Source: Fibrobacter succinogenes (lineage in GTDB: Bacteria > Fibrobacterota > Fibrobacteria > Fibrobacterales > Fibrobacteraceae). From it: 64,000 nucleotides of DNA. Positions within the stretch are counted from its first letter, which is position 1; the number at the start of each line of letters is the position of its first letter. Location: contig CACWNW010000010.1 in NCBI GenBank assembly GCA_902762305.1, positions 1 through 64,000 of the forward strand. The letters run 5' to 3'. A program made the translations under genes and the position numbers. Below, one piece after another: positions 34,252 to 43,117 of the stretch. The notes under the pieces were generated by a model that was given only the letters and a program-made list of their open reading frames with translations, was not told the origin of the DNA and searched no databases.

Positions 34252-37200
34252 CTACCGGATGTTCACGAGAGCCAACCGCTTCCCGCTGCGAACCAGATAG
34301 CGGCCAGCATGCGGAACAGAAAGTTTCACTTCTGCGTTATGGGCGCGGGCAGACACCACCAGGCGACCGCGCAAGTCAAACACGAGCACCGGATAGCCCT
34401 GCTGCAATCTCGATACCGTGATATCGCGTTCATGGACGCCGATATGCAACGGGAGCGGTTTTACCTTCGGCAACACATGAGACGGATCTTCCTTTTCCCC
34501 GCTGCTAGTAGTATCAGCATGTTCTTCGTGACTAGTAGTGTCTGCATGTTGTTCGCTGCTAGTAGTATCGGCATGCTGTTCTTCACCGTTTGTCGTATCG
34601 GGGGCATATACCACATCCAAGAGGTAAGGCACACTATCGGCAAAGCCTTCCTCAAAGAAGTCCTTCACCACGTTCACTTCACATGTCATGGTCGTATCCA
34701 ACGGCAATTTCGGGAGGCAATTCCCGAGCGTCCACAAACCGCTAGCCGCCTCAAGGAAAGCGAGACTACCCTTCATCTCTTCGAAGGATTTTTGCTCGAT
34801 ATCTTCGTAGATATTGCTTTGATCATTCAAAAGTTCCGCAACTGCAGGCGAAGTCAGCTTTTCATCCCCGTAATAAAGGGTACTCACAATGTTACTCTTG
34901 CCATTGATTGCGTAGACAAGCGCACCCACACCGCTTCCAGTAAGCGTATCGGTGAAGCTGTAGCCTTCAAAAAGAGTCAAGAAGGTGGCGCCGCCAATCA
35001 TTCCGCCCGTAAAGCTCGCCTGCGTATTGCCTTCGTTCTTTATGACACCCCTGTTGTAGGCATCCTGGAGCACAATGTTATTTGCATAGCCAATGATGCC
35101 GCCCGCATATGAAGAATCATTCGAAGCCACCACATGAACCGGGCCGTAGTTGAACGACTGTGTAAAGCCTCCCGCATGGTAAAGCATACTGCCCGACGAA
35201 ACAGTCCTGCCGCTGAAGAGCCCCACAAGGCCACCGGCATACGCGCGATTGGCAGAAATCACATGCACGCGGCCCCAGTTGCCCATCTTCGAAAAAGAAC
35301 TGATGGAATCGGCCTTACCGACAATGCCTCCAAGAGCAATGGTATCCGAATCCGCAGAGCCCTGCACCAGGCCAGAATTGAAGTTTTCGCTCAAAGAAGT
35401 GCGCAGAACATACCCAACAATGCCACCGCCAACTACGACAGAATCGCCTTCAACAAGGATCGTACCCGTATTCGAAGCCTTAGAGACGACGTTTAAACCA
35501 TGGCCAAAACCGGTCGCACTACCGACGATGCCACCCGCAACATGCCCCGACACCTTGCCCGAATTGGCCGCACCCGAGACGACGGCTTCGTAAGAGTATG
35601 CGACAAGACCGCCGGCGACACCCAAAGAATAAACCGAGGTGTTCACGTTCTTGAGGTCGAGCATCATTTTGTAATTAAACACGACAAGACCGGCCGCAGC
35701 ATCATCACTGCGGACAAGACTATTGCGGATGGTCACGTTACGCACGTAGCCATCGTTCAGGATAGCAAGACCCGCCGCAGATAAACCGCGATTGTTTTCG
35801 AACCGGCTGTTCGCAATCGTCAAGTTCTGCACAAGTGCATTCGTGTCGAGGCAATGGAACATGGAGCGTTCCATATCAAGGCCATAGACCGTATGACCCT
35901 TGCCGTCAAACTGCAACGAAACACACCGGCCACTCGTATCGGCAGACACCTTGCGCATCATGAGGTGCAAGGAATCTTCACCCATCACGATATCATTCGC
36001 AAGTTCCACCTTGAAGTACTTGCCGTAAAAGATGCGCCCGATTTCCAGGAAGGTACGCATTTCCTCGGCAGTAGAAATCGTAAAGTTCAGCGTATCTTGC
36101 TCAATGCGTGACGGCGGGATGACAAACTCTTCCATATTGAAATAGACAGAATCGTTCTTGTACACGCTATCGAACGTAAGCACCGGATACCCGCCGCGGC
36201 GTACCCACAGTTGGCGATTCGCCGCAGTACCGTTTGCGGTATTCAGCGAGGCGAGCATTTCGTCGCTCTTCAGTTCAGCAGTGGTCTTCTTGCATTCCGG
36301 GCAATCCCCGCGAAGGTCCACATCGCCAATTGCGCTCATGTCGGCAAGCGAAACGTCGAAATACGTGTTGAAAGGCATGGTAATTTCGCGCAAGTACCCG
36401 ACAAGGGCACCAGTCATTTCACCGCCCTCCACGTTTGCAGCCGCACTGTATGCGTTCTTGATGCTATCGGCAAGGTAACCTGACCCCTCTCCAAGAATGC
36501 CGCCCACATACTTGTAGCTGCAGTTCCCCTTCGTCGAAACATTCCCGCGATTATACACATCGCTCACGGTCATCACCACCATGCTTCCGAGAATGCCGCC
36601 CACCTTCAGGTTGGCGTTATCATCCGAGCACTTGGCCTGCACGTCGCCATAATTGAACGACTCGCGCAGTTGCGGGTATTTCGCATTGGGAAACCCGTTC
36701 ATCCAGCCAACAAGGCCACCAGCGTACGTATTGCTGGCCCCTTCGGCATAGACGCTCCCGCGGTTCTTCACCTTCACGAAGCCATCCGGGTTAATTTGCA
36801 TCGGAGCCTTGCCGATAATGCCACCCGCATATACATCTATCATTTCAGCTCCACTGCGCACCTCAATAGATCCGCGGTTCAGCACATTCGTCACGCCGGT
36901 CTTTGCCGTCTGGCCAACAATTCCGCCAACAGGAATAGTTCCACGCACGGTTGTATCTTCAGAAGAAACATTGATGTTTCCTTCGTTCAGCAGGTCGGCA
37001 ACAGCCGTAGAGAAGAAAGAACTGCGGCTCAGATATCCCGTAATGCCACCCACCAATATAAAGTCTTCCATCCGGTCCACGTCGGTAGAAGCCAAAGGCA
37101 ATCTCTTCACCGTAATGTTGCCGTAGTTCTGCAGGTTCTCGGCACCACCCGAGATTTCACCAGCAAGGCCGCCGACAGACATGTTGAAGTGCGTTCCCGT

Positions 37201-37998
37201 CACTTCAATATCACCGCGGTTGACGCAAGATTCCAGCACGGAACCGTTTCGTATCTCAGCATTGCCCGCGATACCGCCGATGAATACCGAAATATCATCG
37301 CCTTTCATATTGTCGGCGAAATAGACTCGTGCCGAATTGGTAGAATTAAACACGCGGCCCACGAGCTGGCCCACGATGCCGCCCACGTACATGCCGCCAC
37401 CGACAGAACCGCCCTCGACGCTGCAGTTGAATATCCCGATGAAAACGTCTTCCGAGGATATGAGCCGCGCAGCGATGCCACCCGCATAGCCTGTCGCAAC
37501 CACATCCGTATTGATGATATTTACATTCAAGGCAAAACCATGCAGATAATCCGCGATTGCCGCGACCTCATATGCCGAATCACTACCGAAGGAGCTGTTC
37601 GCAATGTTCAGATCACGCACCGTACCAGCGCTCTGCCCAACCATTCTGAACAGCGAGTTCTCCGCATTCAGGCCGTAAATCGTATGGTTCTTGCCGTCAA
37701 AGACGCCCATAAAAAGGTCTTGATCTTCATTACGGATCCAGCGCTTGTCACTGAGCTTGGTGGTGTCATCGCCAAAAACGATGTCGTTCTTCAAGTAGGC
37801 GCGCAGATTCTCATTGGCCTTATTTACCGGAACAATGGAATCCAGAAACCCGATAAGTTCTTCTGGGCTAGTAATTTCGTATGTGGTAAGCCCGTCTTCC
37901 GTCACCGCCTCCGGAATTTTCGCAGAACCATTCCATGCGGCAAAGGATGCCTGCGACAAAGCAAGCAGGGCACATAAAGTAAACCATTTTTTGGACAT
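34252..37998 (-). CDS. Large secreted protein with GLUG-type beta-helix repeats and sorting domain
   Basis: The 1248-residue exported protein has AAGGAG before ATG 37998 and a signal peptide ending ALSQASFA at about residue 21. Many short repeats of the GLUG kind follow, such as GGIVGQLVGRVFNS, GGIAGNAEIRNG, GGLAGEISGG and GGIIGYANN, interrupted by NRG-x-I/V elements; these build parallel beta-helices in adhesins. Two large halves are similar, each opening with a DIV(F/M)G(D/E)D segment and a GHTVYGL/NHTIYGL strand. Near the end, a degenerate (E/S)xHADTTS tandem repeat forms a linker, followed by a C-terminal domain (PVLVFDLRGRLVV...GRYLVRSGKR) like type IX sorting domains. Adhesion is inferred. 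Confidence 0.85.
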   Translation of the reverse strand: MSKKWFTLCALLALSQASFAAWNGSAKIPEAVTEDGLTTYEITSPEELIGFLDSIVPVNKANENLRAYLKNDIVFGDDTTKLSDKRWIRNEDQDLFMGVFDGKNHTIYGLNAENSLFRMVGQSAGTVRDLNIANSSFGSDSAYEVAAIADYLHGFALNVNIINTDVVATGYAGGIAARLISSEDVFIGIFNCSVEGGSVGGGMYVGGIVGQLVGRVFNSTNSARVYFADNMKGDDISVFIGGIAGNAEIRNGSVLESCVNRGDIEVTGTHFNMSVGGLAGEISGGAENLQNYGNITVKRLPLASTDVDRMEDFILVGGITGYLSRSSFFSTAVADLLNEGNINVSSEDTTVRGTIPVGGIVGQTAKTGVTNVLNRGSIEVRSGAEMIDVYAGGIIGKAPMQINPDGFVKVKNRGSVYAEGASNTYAGGLVGWMNGFPNAKYPQLRESFNYGDVQAKCSDDNANLKVGGILGSMVVMTVSDVYNRGNVSTKGNCSYKYVGGILGEGSGYLADSIKNAYSAAANVEGGEMTGALVGYLREITMPFNTYFDVSLADMSAIGDVDLRGDCPECKKTTAELKSDEMLASLNTANGTAANRQLWVRRGGYPVLTFDSVYKNDSVYFNMEEFVIPPSRIEQDTLNFTISTAEEMRTFLEIGRIFYGKYFKVELANDIVMGEDSLHLMMRKVSADTSGRCVSLQFDGKGHTVYGLDMERSMFHCLDTNALVQNLTIANSRFENNRGLSAAGLAILNDGYVRNVTIRNSLVRSDDAAAGLVVFNYKMMLDLKNVNTSVYSLGVAGGLVAYSYEAVVSGAANSGKVSGHVAGGIVGSATGFGHGLNVVSKASNTGTILVEGDSVVVGGGIVGYVLRTSLSENFNSGLVQGSADSDTIALGGIVGKADSISSFSKMGNWGRVHVISANRAYAGGLVGLFSGRTVSSGSMLYHAGGFTQSFNYGPVHVVASNDSSYAGGIIGYANNIVLQDAYNRGVIKNEGNTQASFTGGMIGGATFLTLFEGYSFTDTLTGSGVGALVYAINGKSNIVSTLYYGDEKLTSPAVAELLNDQSNIYEDIEQKSFEEMKGSLAFLEAASGLWTLGNCLPKLPLDTTMTCEVNVVKDFFEEGFADSVPYLLDVVYAPDTTNGEEQHADTTSSEQHADTTSHEEHADTTSSGEKEDPSHVLPKVKPLPLHIGVHERDITVSRLQQGYPVLVFDLRGRLVVSARAHNAEVKLSVPHAGRYLVRSGKRLALVNIR

Positions 37999-38063
37999 TG
38001 TCTCTCCTTTCTTAAGGTTTACTTTAAAATATAATATAATTTGTTCTATTTATTACAAACAAC

Positions 38064-38549
38064 CTACAAGCTTCGCACCATGGCGACGGCCTGGGAGGCG
38101 ATTCCTTCACCGCGACCCGTAAAACCGAGCTTTTCGGTCGTGGTGCCCTTGATGCCCACCTGCTTCACGTCGATTCCGAGCACGCGGGCGATGTTGGCCT
38201 TCATAGCATCCTTGTGCGGGTTCACCTTCGGGCGTTCGCACATCACTATGCTGTCGATATTGATAATCTCGTAACCGGCTTTTTTGACTTCCTCGCCCAC
38301 CTTGCGCAGGAGCTCCAGGCTGTCCGCGCCCTTGAACGCCGGATCGGTGTCCGGAAAGTACGTGCCGATATCGCCGAGACCCGCGGCCCCGAGCAACGCA
38401 TCGCTAATCGCATGCAAAAGTACGTCGGCGTCGCTATGGCCGAGTAAACCCTTCTCGTACGGGATATCCACCCCGCCAATAATGCACTTGCGGCCTTCCA
38501 CAAGCTTGTGAACGTCAAAACCAATTCCAGAACGATAAATCTTGTCCAT
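38064..38549 (-). CDS. ispF: 2-C-methyl-D-erythritol 2,4-cyclodiphosphate synthase
   Basis: IspF forms the cyclic diphosphate in the non-mevalonate isoprenoid pathway. The 161-residue length is typical. ATG 38549 ([16 protein letters not shown]) is chosen, with AAGGAA upstream; the longer frame adds an unsupported leader. Key features are GIGFDVH (metal-binding Asp and His), [24 protein letters not shown], and [18 protein letters not shown]. It lies 64 bp after the small zinc-ribbon protein genes on the same strand. Confidence 0.96.
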   Translation of the reverse strand: MDKIYRSGIGFDVHKLVEGRKCIIGGVDIPYEKGLLGHSDADVLLHAISDALLGAAGLGDIGTYFPDTDPAFKGADSLELLRKVGEEVKKAGYEIINIDSIVMCERPKVNPHKDAMKANIARVLGIDVKQVGIKGTTTEKLGFTGRGEGIASQAVAMVRSL

Positions 38550-38613
38550 GATAATTCCTTTTTCATTCCCGACGGGGATGTCCGTTTCTGCTAGAAATAT
38601 AGCTTTCTCCATC

Positions 38614-39183
38614 TCACTCGAAATAAAGCTTCATCATCGTTTCGACCACTTCAGGAAAATCCTTGCTATCGACAAGGAAAATTCCCTCGTTCTTGCGAAA
38701 CAGCAAAACTTGGCGGTCGAACCAATCGATTTTCTTTTTTTGCAAGTCAACCTTTTTGAAGGAAAGGACGGTTTTGTCAAAACACGAATACAAGACAAAT
38801 TCATCCTCATGGCATCTTATTTCCCGCACAACATTCGAAGAATAAAAAGCATGGAAAAAAATGATGAAAGATGCCATAAAAAGGGTAAAAACAAAATACA
38901 GGTTACTAGCACTTAACGAGTCCTCAAGGATAATACCACCAATGAGAACGAAAAACAAGAAGCTAGTCACGGAAAAAAAGTAATTGCATACTATCTTAAA
39001 TTTCCCGTCATGTTTTCTCTGTGTCTTATATACGAAGAAAGTCTCCTTTTCTTCCGCCTGCTCGATTTTAGCAGCGGACAATTCCTCCTCCGGCTTCTTT
39101 TCGGGATTCGGCTTCGGAGCGCCGCACCACGGGCACCGAGGCTCGTAGAAATTAAACCGTTCTCCGCATTCCTGACAAATCAT
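38614..39183 (-). CDS. Zinc-ribbon membrane protein, tandem paralogue B
   Basis: The 189-residue protein starts [20 protein letters not shown], a CxxC...CxxC zinc-ribbon-like knuckle, then a charged linker. Two adjacent hydrophobic segments (about 72-92 and 98-115) anchor it in the membrane. A soluble C-terminal domain resembles a PH-like unit ([40 protein letters not shown]). It starts 3 nt after the stop of paralogue A, with similar layout, so the pair arose by duplication. Function unknown. Confidence 0.7.
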   Translation of the reverse strand: MICQECGERFNFYEPRCPWCGAPKPNPEKKPEEELSAAKIEQAEEKETFFVYKTQRKHDGKFKIVCNYFFSVTSFLFFVLIGGIILEDSLSASNLYFVFTLFMASFIIFFHAFYSSNVVREIRCHEDEFVLYSCFDKTVLSFKKVDLQKKKIDWFDRQVLLFRKNEGIFLVDSKDFPEVVETMMKLYFE

Positions 39184-39186
39184 TTT

Positions 39187-39771
39187 TCACTCACAGTAAA
39201 GTTTCTTCATCTTTTCGGCAACTTCGGGGTAATCGCGTTCATCGACAACATAAATTGCCCCATGCTTGCGGAAAACAAATTTTTTGCGGCCGAAGCCCGC
39301 GGACTTAATCTTATAAAGTTCGCTCCTGTCGAACGAAAATGTCTTCTTGCGATAATAGGTCCATAGCGCAAATTTATCCTTATACCATAAAATCCTGTGC
39401 ACCTGCCTGGACGATTTATAACAGGCATCGAGAAGCAAAAGGATAAAAACAAGCAAAAGAAGAAAGATGGAAATCTTTCCGAATATTTCTTCCGAGGTAA
39501 ACAAGAGAACCATCCACCAAACAAATAAAGCCAGGATACAAATCGCGAGAAATGAGATACGAAATTCCATATCAAGGCCGCTAACATGCAGTCTCAACGG
39601 CTTGTACGTGGTGTAGCCCTTCTTTTCATTCACTATCTTCTTGAAGGCGGATTCCGGCAAATCGAGCTTGGCAGACCGTTTTTTATAAAGCGGGTTCGGA
39701 GCATCGCACCAAGGGCAGCGAGGCTTTTCAACCAGGTAAAGATCTCCACATCTCGAACAATGCATTCCCAT
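39187..39771 (-). CDS. Zinc-ribbon membrane protein, tandem paralogue A
   Basis: ATG 39771 (MGMHCSRCGDLYLVEKPRCP) is preferred because AAGGAA lies upstream; the track-like longer frame begins with GTG. The 194-residue protein has the CxxC...CPWC zinc ribbon, two membrane segments (about 70-90 and 95-115), and a C-terminal domain (DKFALWTYYRKKTFSFDRSE, KHGAIYVVDERDYPEVAEKM) homologous to that of paralogue B. It is the first gene of this small operon. No assigned role. Confidence 0.7.
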   Translation of the reverse strand: MGMHCSRCGDLYLVEKPRCPWCDAPNPLYKKRSAKLDLPESAFKKIVNEKKGYTTYKPLRLHVSGLDMEFRISFLAICILALFVWWMVLLFTSEEIFGKISIFLLLLVFILLLLDACYKSSRQVHRILWYKDKFALWTYYRKKTFSFDRSELYKIKSAGFGRKKFVFRKHGAIYVVDERDYPEVAEKMKKLYCE

Positions 39772-39797
39772 AAAATCCCGTTCCTTCACAAGATAGA

Positions 39798-39831
39798 TAA
39801 AAAAGGAGCCCCGCCGAAATCCGGCAGGGCG
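39798..39831 (-). terminator. Terminator of the nuo operon
   Basis: On the minus strand GCCCTGCCGG-ATTTC-GGCGGGGC is followed by TCCTTTTTTAT, about 30 bp after the nuoN stop. Confidence 0.8.
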
Positions 39832-39858
39832 TTCCCTTTCAGAATCCTTGTTCGAGGT

Positions 39859-41328
39859 TTAGCCGATCAGGGCGAAACCGGGCACGAGGCTCAAGGCGAG
39901 CAGGGCGAGTGCCGCCACCGACACCATGAACTTGAGCATGTAGCCGTAAGGAGAATACGTGCAGGCGCACTTGCATTCGCACTGTTTCTTGCGGGGAGCG
40001 AACAGCACGTAGGCGATACGCAGGTAGTAGACCGCGGCCACCAGCGAGAGCGCGAAGGCGAAAACCGCAATCTTGCCAAGGCCCGCAGAGAACGCGCCCG
40101 TGAAGAGGGCGAACTTCGCGAGGAACCCGGATGCAGGCGGAAGGCCTGCAAGGCTTGCAAGGCAGACCGTGACACCGAGCGCCACGAACGGACGCCTGCG
40201 GCCTGCACCCTGAATATCTTCGAGATTTTCGTTCTTATCTTCCCTGCCGGCAAGGTAGGCGATACCCGTGAGGGCGCCCGCGCTCGCAATCGCGTAGGTG
40301 ACAAGGAAGTAGAACATGGAGCCCAGCTGCACTGTGCCTTCGCCGAGGTAGTTCGGGAGCAACAGGCCGAGCACGATGAAGCCCGCGTTCATCACAGCGG
40401 AGAACGCGATGATGCGACGGATGGATTTCTGGGCAAGGCCGCTGAACGCGCCGATGATAATGGAGAGCACGGCGACGATGGCCACGACATGGTACAGCGA
40501 AGGCCACTGGCCCGCGGCCGTAACAGGTTCGGCCAGGTTCCAGGCAGCGGCAGCACCAGCGCGCGTCACGAGAATGCCAATCCAGAGGGAGCCGAGCGCG
40601 GCAAGCGCACCGACCTTCACGACGGCGGCCATGAAGCCCGTCACCGCGACAGAAGCGCCCGTGTAGACGTCTGCGACCCAGTAATGGACCGGAGCGGCGC
40701 CAGCCTTGAAAAGGAGCCCGAAAACAGTGAGCAGAACGCCCACGGCATAGAGCGAACCGCGGCCTTCAAGAATCGCGGAACTGAAGTGAGTCGTTCCGGT
40801 AGCACCATAAACGAGCGAAACGCCGTAAAGGAAGATGGCGCTGAAGATGGAGCCCGAGACGAAATACTTGAACACGCCTTCGCCCGCATTCTGGTCCTTG
40901 CGGCGGATACCCACGAGGGCATACACCGGGAAGCTCGTAAGTTCCATACCGATAAACAGGGCGAGGAAATCGATAGCCTGCGTCATGAGCACCGCACCAC
41001 ACGAGGCAAGGAGCAACAGCCCGTAGGCTTCACCGCCCTTGTGTTCTTCGTGAGCGAGCGTCCACTGGAGACCGGCAACACCAAGAAGCGCGCACAGCAG
41101 CACCGCAAGCCCAAGCAGGCGGCGCACAGGGTCCATCGCATACAGGTCGTGGCACACGCCCGTATTGACCAGGCAGAACGACGCCATGCCGAAAACCACG
41201 AACACAGAAGCAATCCAAGGGATGACCTTATGCTTGTTTTCGTCCTTGATGAAGGGCTCTACAACGAAGGATGCAAGCGCACCCAGCGCGACCAGGATTA
41301 CCGGGAAAAAGTTGACGATACTAGTCAT
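39859..41328 (-). CDS. nuoN: NADH-quinone oxidoreductase subunit N
   Basis: NuoN is one of the three antiporter-like proton-pumping subunits of complex I. The 489-residue, highly hydrophobic protein has the family segments GLLFKAGAAPVHYWVADVY with the functional Lys, and IIGAFSGLAQKSIRRIIAFSAVMNAG, and GLPPASGFLAKFALF. The start overlaps the 3' end of nuoM by 8 nt. It is the last gene of the operon. Confidence 0.95.
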   Translation of the reverse strand: MTSIVNFFPVILVALGALASFVVEPFIKDENKHKVIPWIASVFVVFGMASFCLVNTGVCHDLYAMDPVRRLLGLAVLLCALLGVAGLQWTLAHEEHKGGEAYGLLLLASCGAVLMTQAIDFLALFIGMELTSFPVYALVGIRRKDQNAGEGVFKYFVSGSIFSAIFLYGVSLVYGATGTTHFSSAILEGRGSLYAVGVLLTVFGLLFKAGAAPVHYWVADVYTGASVAVTGFMAAVVKVGALAALGSLWIGILVTRAGAAAAWNLAEPVTAAGQWPSLYHVVAIVAVLSIIIGAFSGLAQKSIRRIIAFSAVMNAGFIVLGLLLPNYLGEGTVQLGSMFYFLVTYAIASAGALTGIAYLAGREDKNENLEDIQGAGRRRPFVALGVTVCLASLAGLPPASGFLAKFALFTGAFSAGLGKIAVFAFALSLVAAVYYLRIAYVLFAPRKKQCECKCACTYSPYGYMLKFMVSVAALALLALSLVPGFALIG

Positions 41329-43117
41329 TGGAAGCCTCCTCGTTCTTTACGGCCGATTCATCTTGACTTTCCATCGGGACATCGAATTCCTCGTAGCCCT
41401 TGTTAGCGGCGTCGCGGATTCGAGCCTCCTCTTCTTCGCGCTGCTGTTTTTCGGCAGCATATGCGGTGGCCTTTGCCATGTTGGCTTCGGTCTCGATAAC
41501 CTGCTTGATCAGTTCCTTGCGTTCCTCCTCGGAGAAACCTGCCTGAGTCAGCGAGGAATCGAGCTTCGCGATGTCCGCAGAAGAAACGATATGGGATTCG
41601 AGCGGTTCGACGTCTTCTTCGACCTCTTCCTCCTCGACAACTTCTTCAGCAGGAGCTTCGGCCGCAGGCTCTTCCGCGACCTGTTCCGCCACCTCTTCTT
41701 CGTTGAGGTTCAGGGAGTTCGTGATGAAGGACGGGTGGAAACCGAACACCAGGAGGAGCACGAGCATCACGCCGTAGGCAAAACCTTCGAGGTGGCCGGC
41801 ACGTTTGCCCTCAGTGTACTCGCGAGCGGGGTTACCGAAGATGACCTTCTGGATAAAGCGGAGCACGTAGGCCGCCGAAAGAATCATGACAAAACCCATG
41901 ATGCCGGCACATACCGCACTCAGGTCCCAGAGGGAAAGGAGCACGGAGAATTCGCCGATAAAGCCCGCGGTACCCGGAACGGCGAGCGCCATGACGCCCG
42001 CGGCACCGAACAGGAAACTGAATGCGGGATTCTTGTGGGCAAGGCCGCCCATCTCATCGATATTGCGGGTACCCGTCATGCGTTCGGCAACACCAATCAG
42101 GTAGTACTGAACGCCGGCAGAAATACCGTGGGCAACCAGGAGCACGAGAACCGCGGGGAGCATCGCCTCGGAAAGGCTGAACACGCCCGCGACAGCGATA
42201 CCCAAGTGGCTCATGGAGCTAAAGGCAAGGAGCTTCTTGCCGTCGGTCGCACGCAGCGCCATGAACGCGCCGTAGACCGCGGAAGCGAGCCCGAGCCAGA
42301 CCATCGTAGAAACTTCCTGCATGTTGAACGGGAAAATCGGGAGAACCCAGGCGATAAACCCGAACACGCCCGCCTTACTCATCGCACCCGTGAGGATGGC
42401 CGAAAGCGGGGCCGAGGCTTCGGAATATGTGATAGCCTGCCAGCCGTGGAACGGGAAGATCGGGGTCTTCACGATGAAGGCAATCAGGAAGCTCATGAGG
42501 AGAGCAAGCTGCGTCGATTCCGGAACACTCTGGATAGCGACCGCGAGGGACACCAGCAGGGAGTTGTCGGCAATAGTGAGCAGGTACCAGAGAGCGACCA
42601 TCATCGGGGCAGAACCGACGAGCGTGTAAATCGCGAACGTCATCGCAGCCTGCTTGCGCTTCTCGCCGCCGAAACTGGCGATGAGGATTGCAGCCGGAAT
42701 CACCATTGCTTCGAAGAAGAAGAAGAACAGCACGGCGTCTGCGGCAAGGAACGTACCGTTCATCGCACCCATCAAGGCAAAGATGCCGATGGCGAAATTG
42801 CGGTAGTTCGCGCCCAGGATCCCGCGGGCCGATATCAGGGATACCAGCGAGAGCCCGCAAGAAAGGAACACCATCCAGGCGCCAAGGCCGTGGCTGTACA
42901 GGTAGTAGTAAGAGGGGCCCTTGCAGCCGGGAATCTTGAACCATTCCACCGGGGTGGTGGCGGTATTGCCCGAAGCAATCAGTGCCACGGACATGCCCAG
43001 GAACAGAAGCCCAAAGAGGATAGCCATGCGGGTGGCAGCCTTGTAGTCTTCCTTGGAGTTGACGACCATCAAGAGCGCCACGGCAAACGGGGCGAGGACA
43101 AGGAGATGTAACAGCAT
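41321..43117 (-). CDS. nuoM: NADH-quinone oxidoreductase subunit M with long acidic C-terminal tail
   Basis: NuoM is an antiporter-like membrane subunit of complex I. Residues 1 to about 470 match the family (FFFFEAMVIPAAILIASFGGE, FIVKTPIFPFHGWQAITYSEA, FSSMSHLGIAVAGVF). The usual C-terminus is around HPSFITNSLN. Here residues about 472-598 add a tail rich in Glu and Ala, with a likely coiled segment (AGFSEEERKELIKQVIETEA). Such a tail is not normal for NuoM. ATG overlaps the nuoL stop by one base. Confidence 0.95.
   Translation of the reverse strand: MLLHLLVLAPFAVALLMVVNSKEDYKAATRMAILFGLLFLGMSVALIASGNTATTPVEWFKIPGCKGPSYYYLYSHGLGAWMVFLSCGLSLVSLISARGILGANYRNFAIGIFALMGAMNGTFLAADAVLFFFFFEAMVIPAAILIASFGGEKRKQAAMTFAIYTLVGSAPMMVALWYLLTIADNSLLVSLAVAIQSVPESTQLALLMSFLIAFIVKTPIFPFHGWQAITYSEASAPLSAILTGAMSKAGVFGFIAWVLPIFPFNMQEVSTMVWLGLASAVYGAFMALRATDGKKLLAFSSMSHLGIAVAGVFSLSEAMLPAVLVLLVAHGISAGVQYYLIGVAERMTGTRNIDEMGGLAHKNPAFSFLFGAAGVMALAVPGTAGFIGEFSVLLSLWDLSAVCAGIMGFVMILSAAYVLRFIQKVIFGNPAREYTEGKRAGHLEGFAYGVMLVLLLVFGFHPSFITNSLNLNEEEVAEQVAEEPAAEAPAEEVVEEEEVEEDVEPLESHIVSSADIAKLDSSLTQAGFSEEERKELIKQVIETEANMAKATAYAAEKQQREEEEARIRDAANKGYEEFDVPMESQDESAVKNEEASND

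Noticed and set aside
41165-43111. 648-codon plus-strand ORF antisense to nuoM
   Set aside because: The sequence is very rich in Glu, Arg and His and mirrors nuoM codons; no motif or ribosome site.
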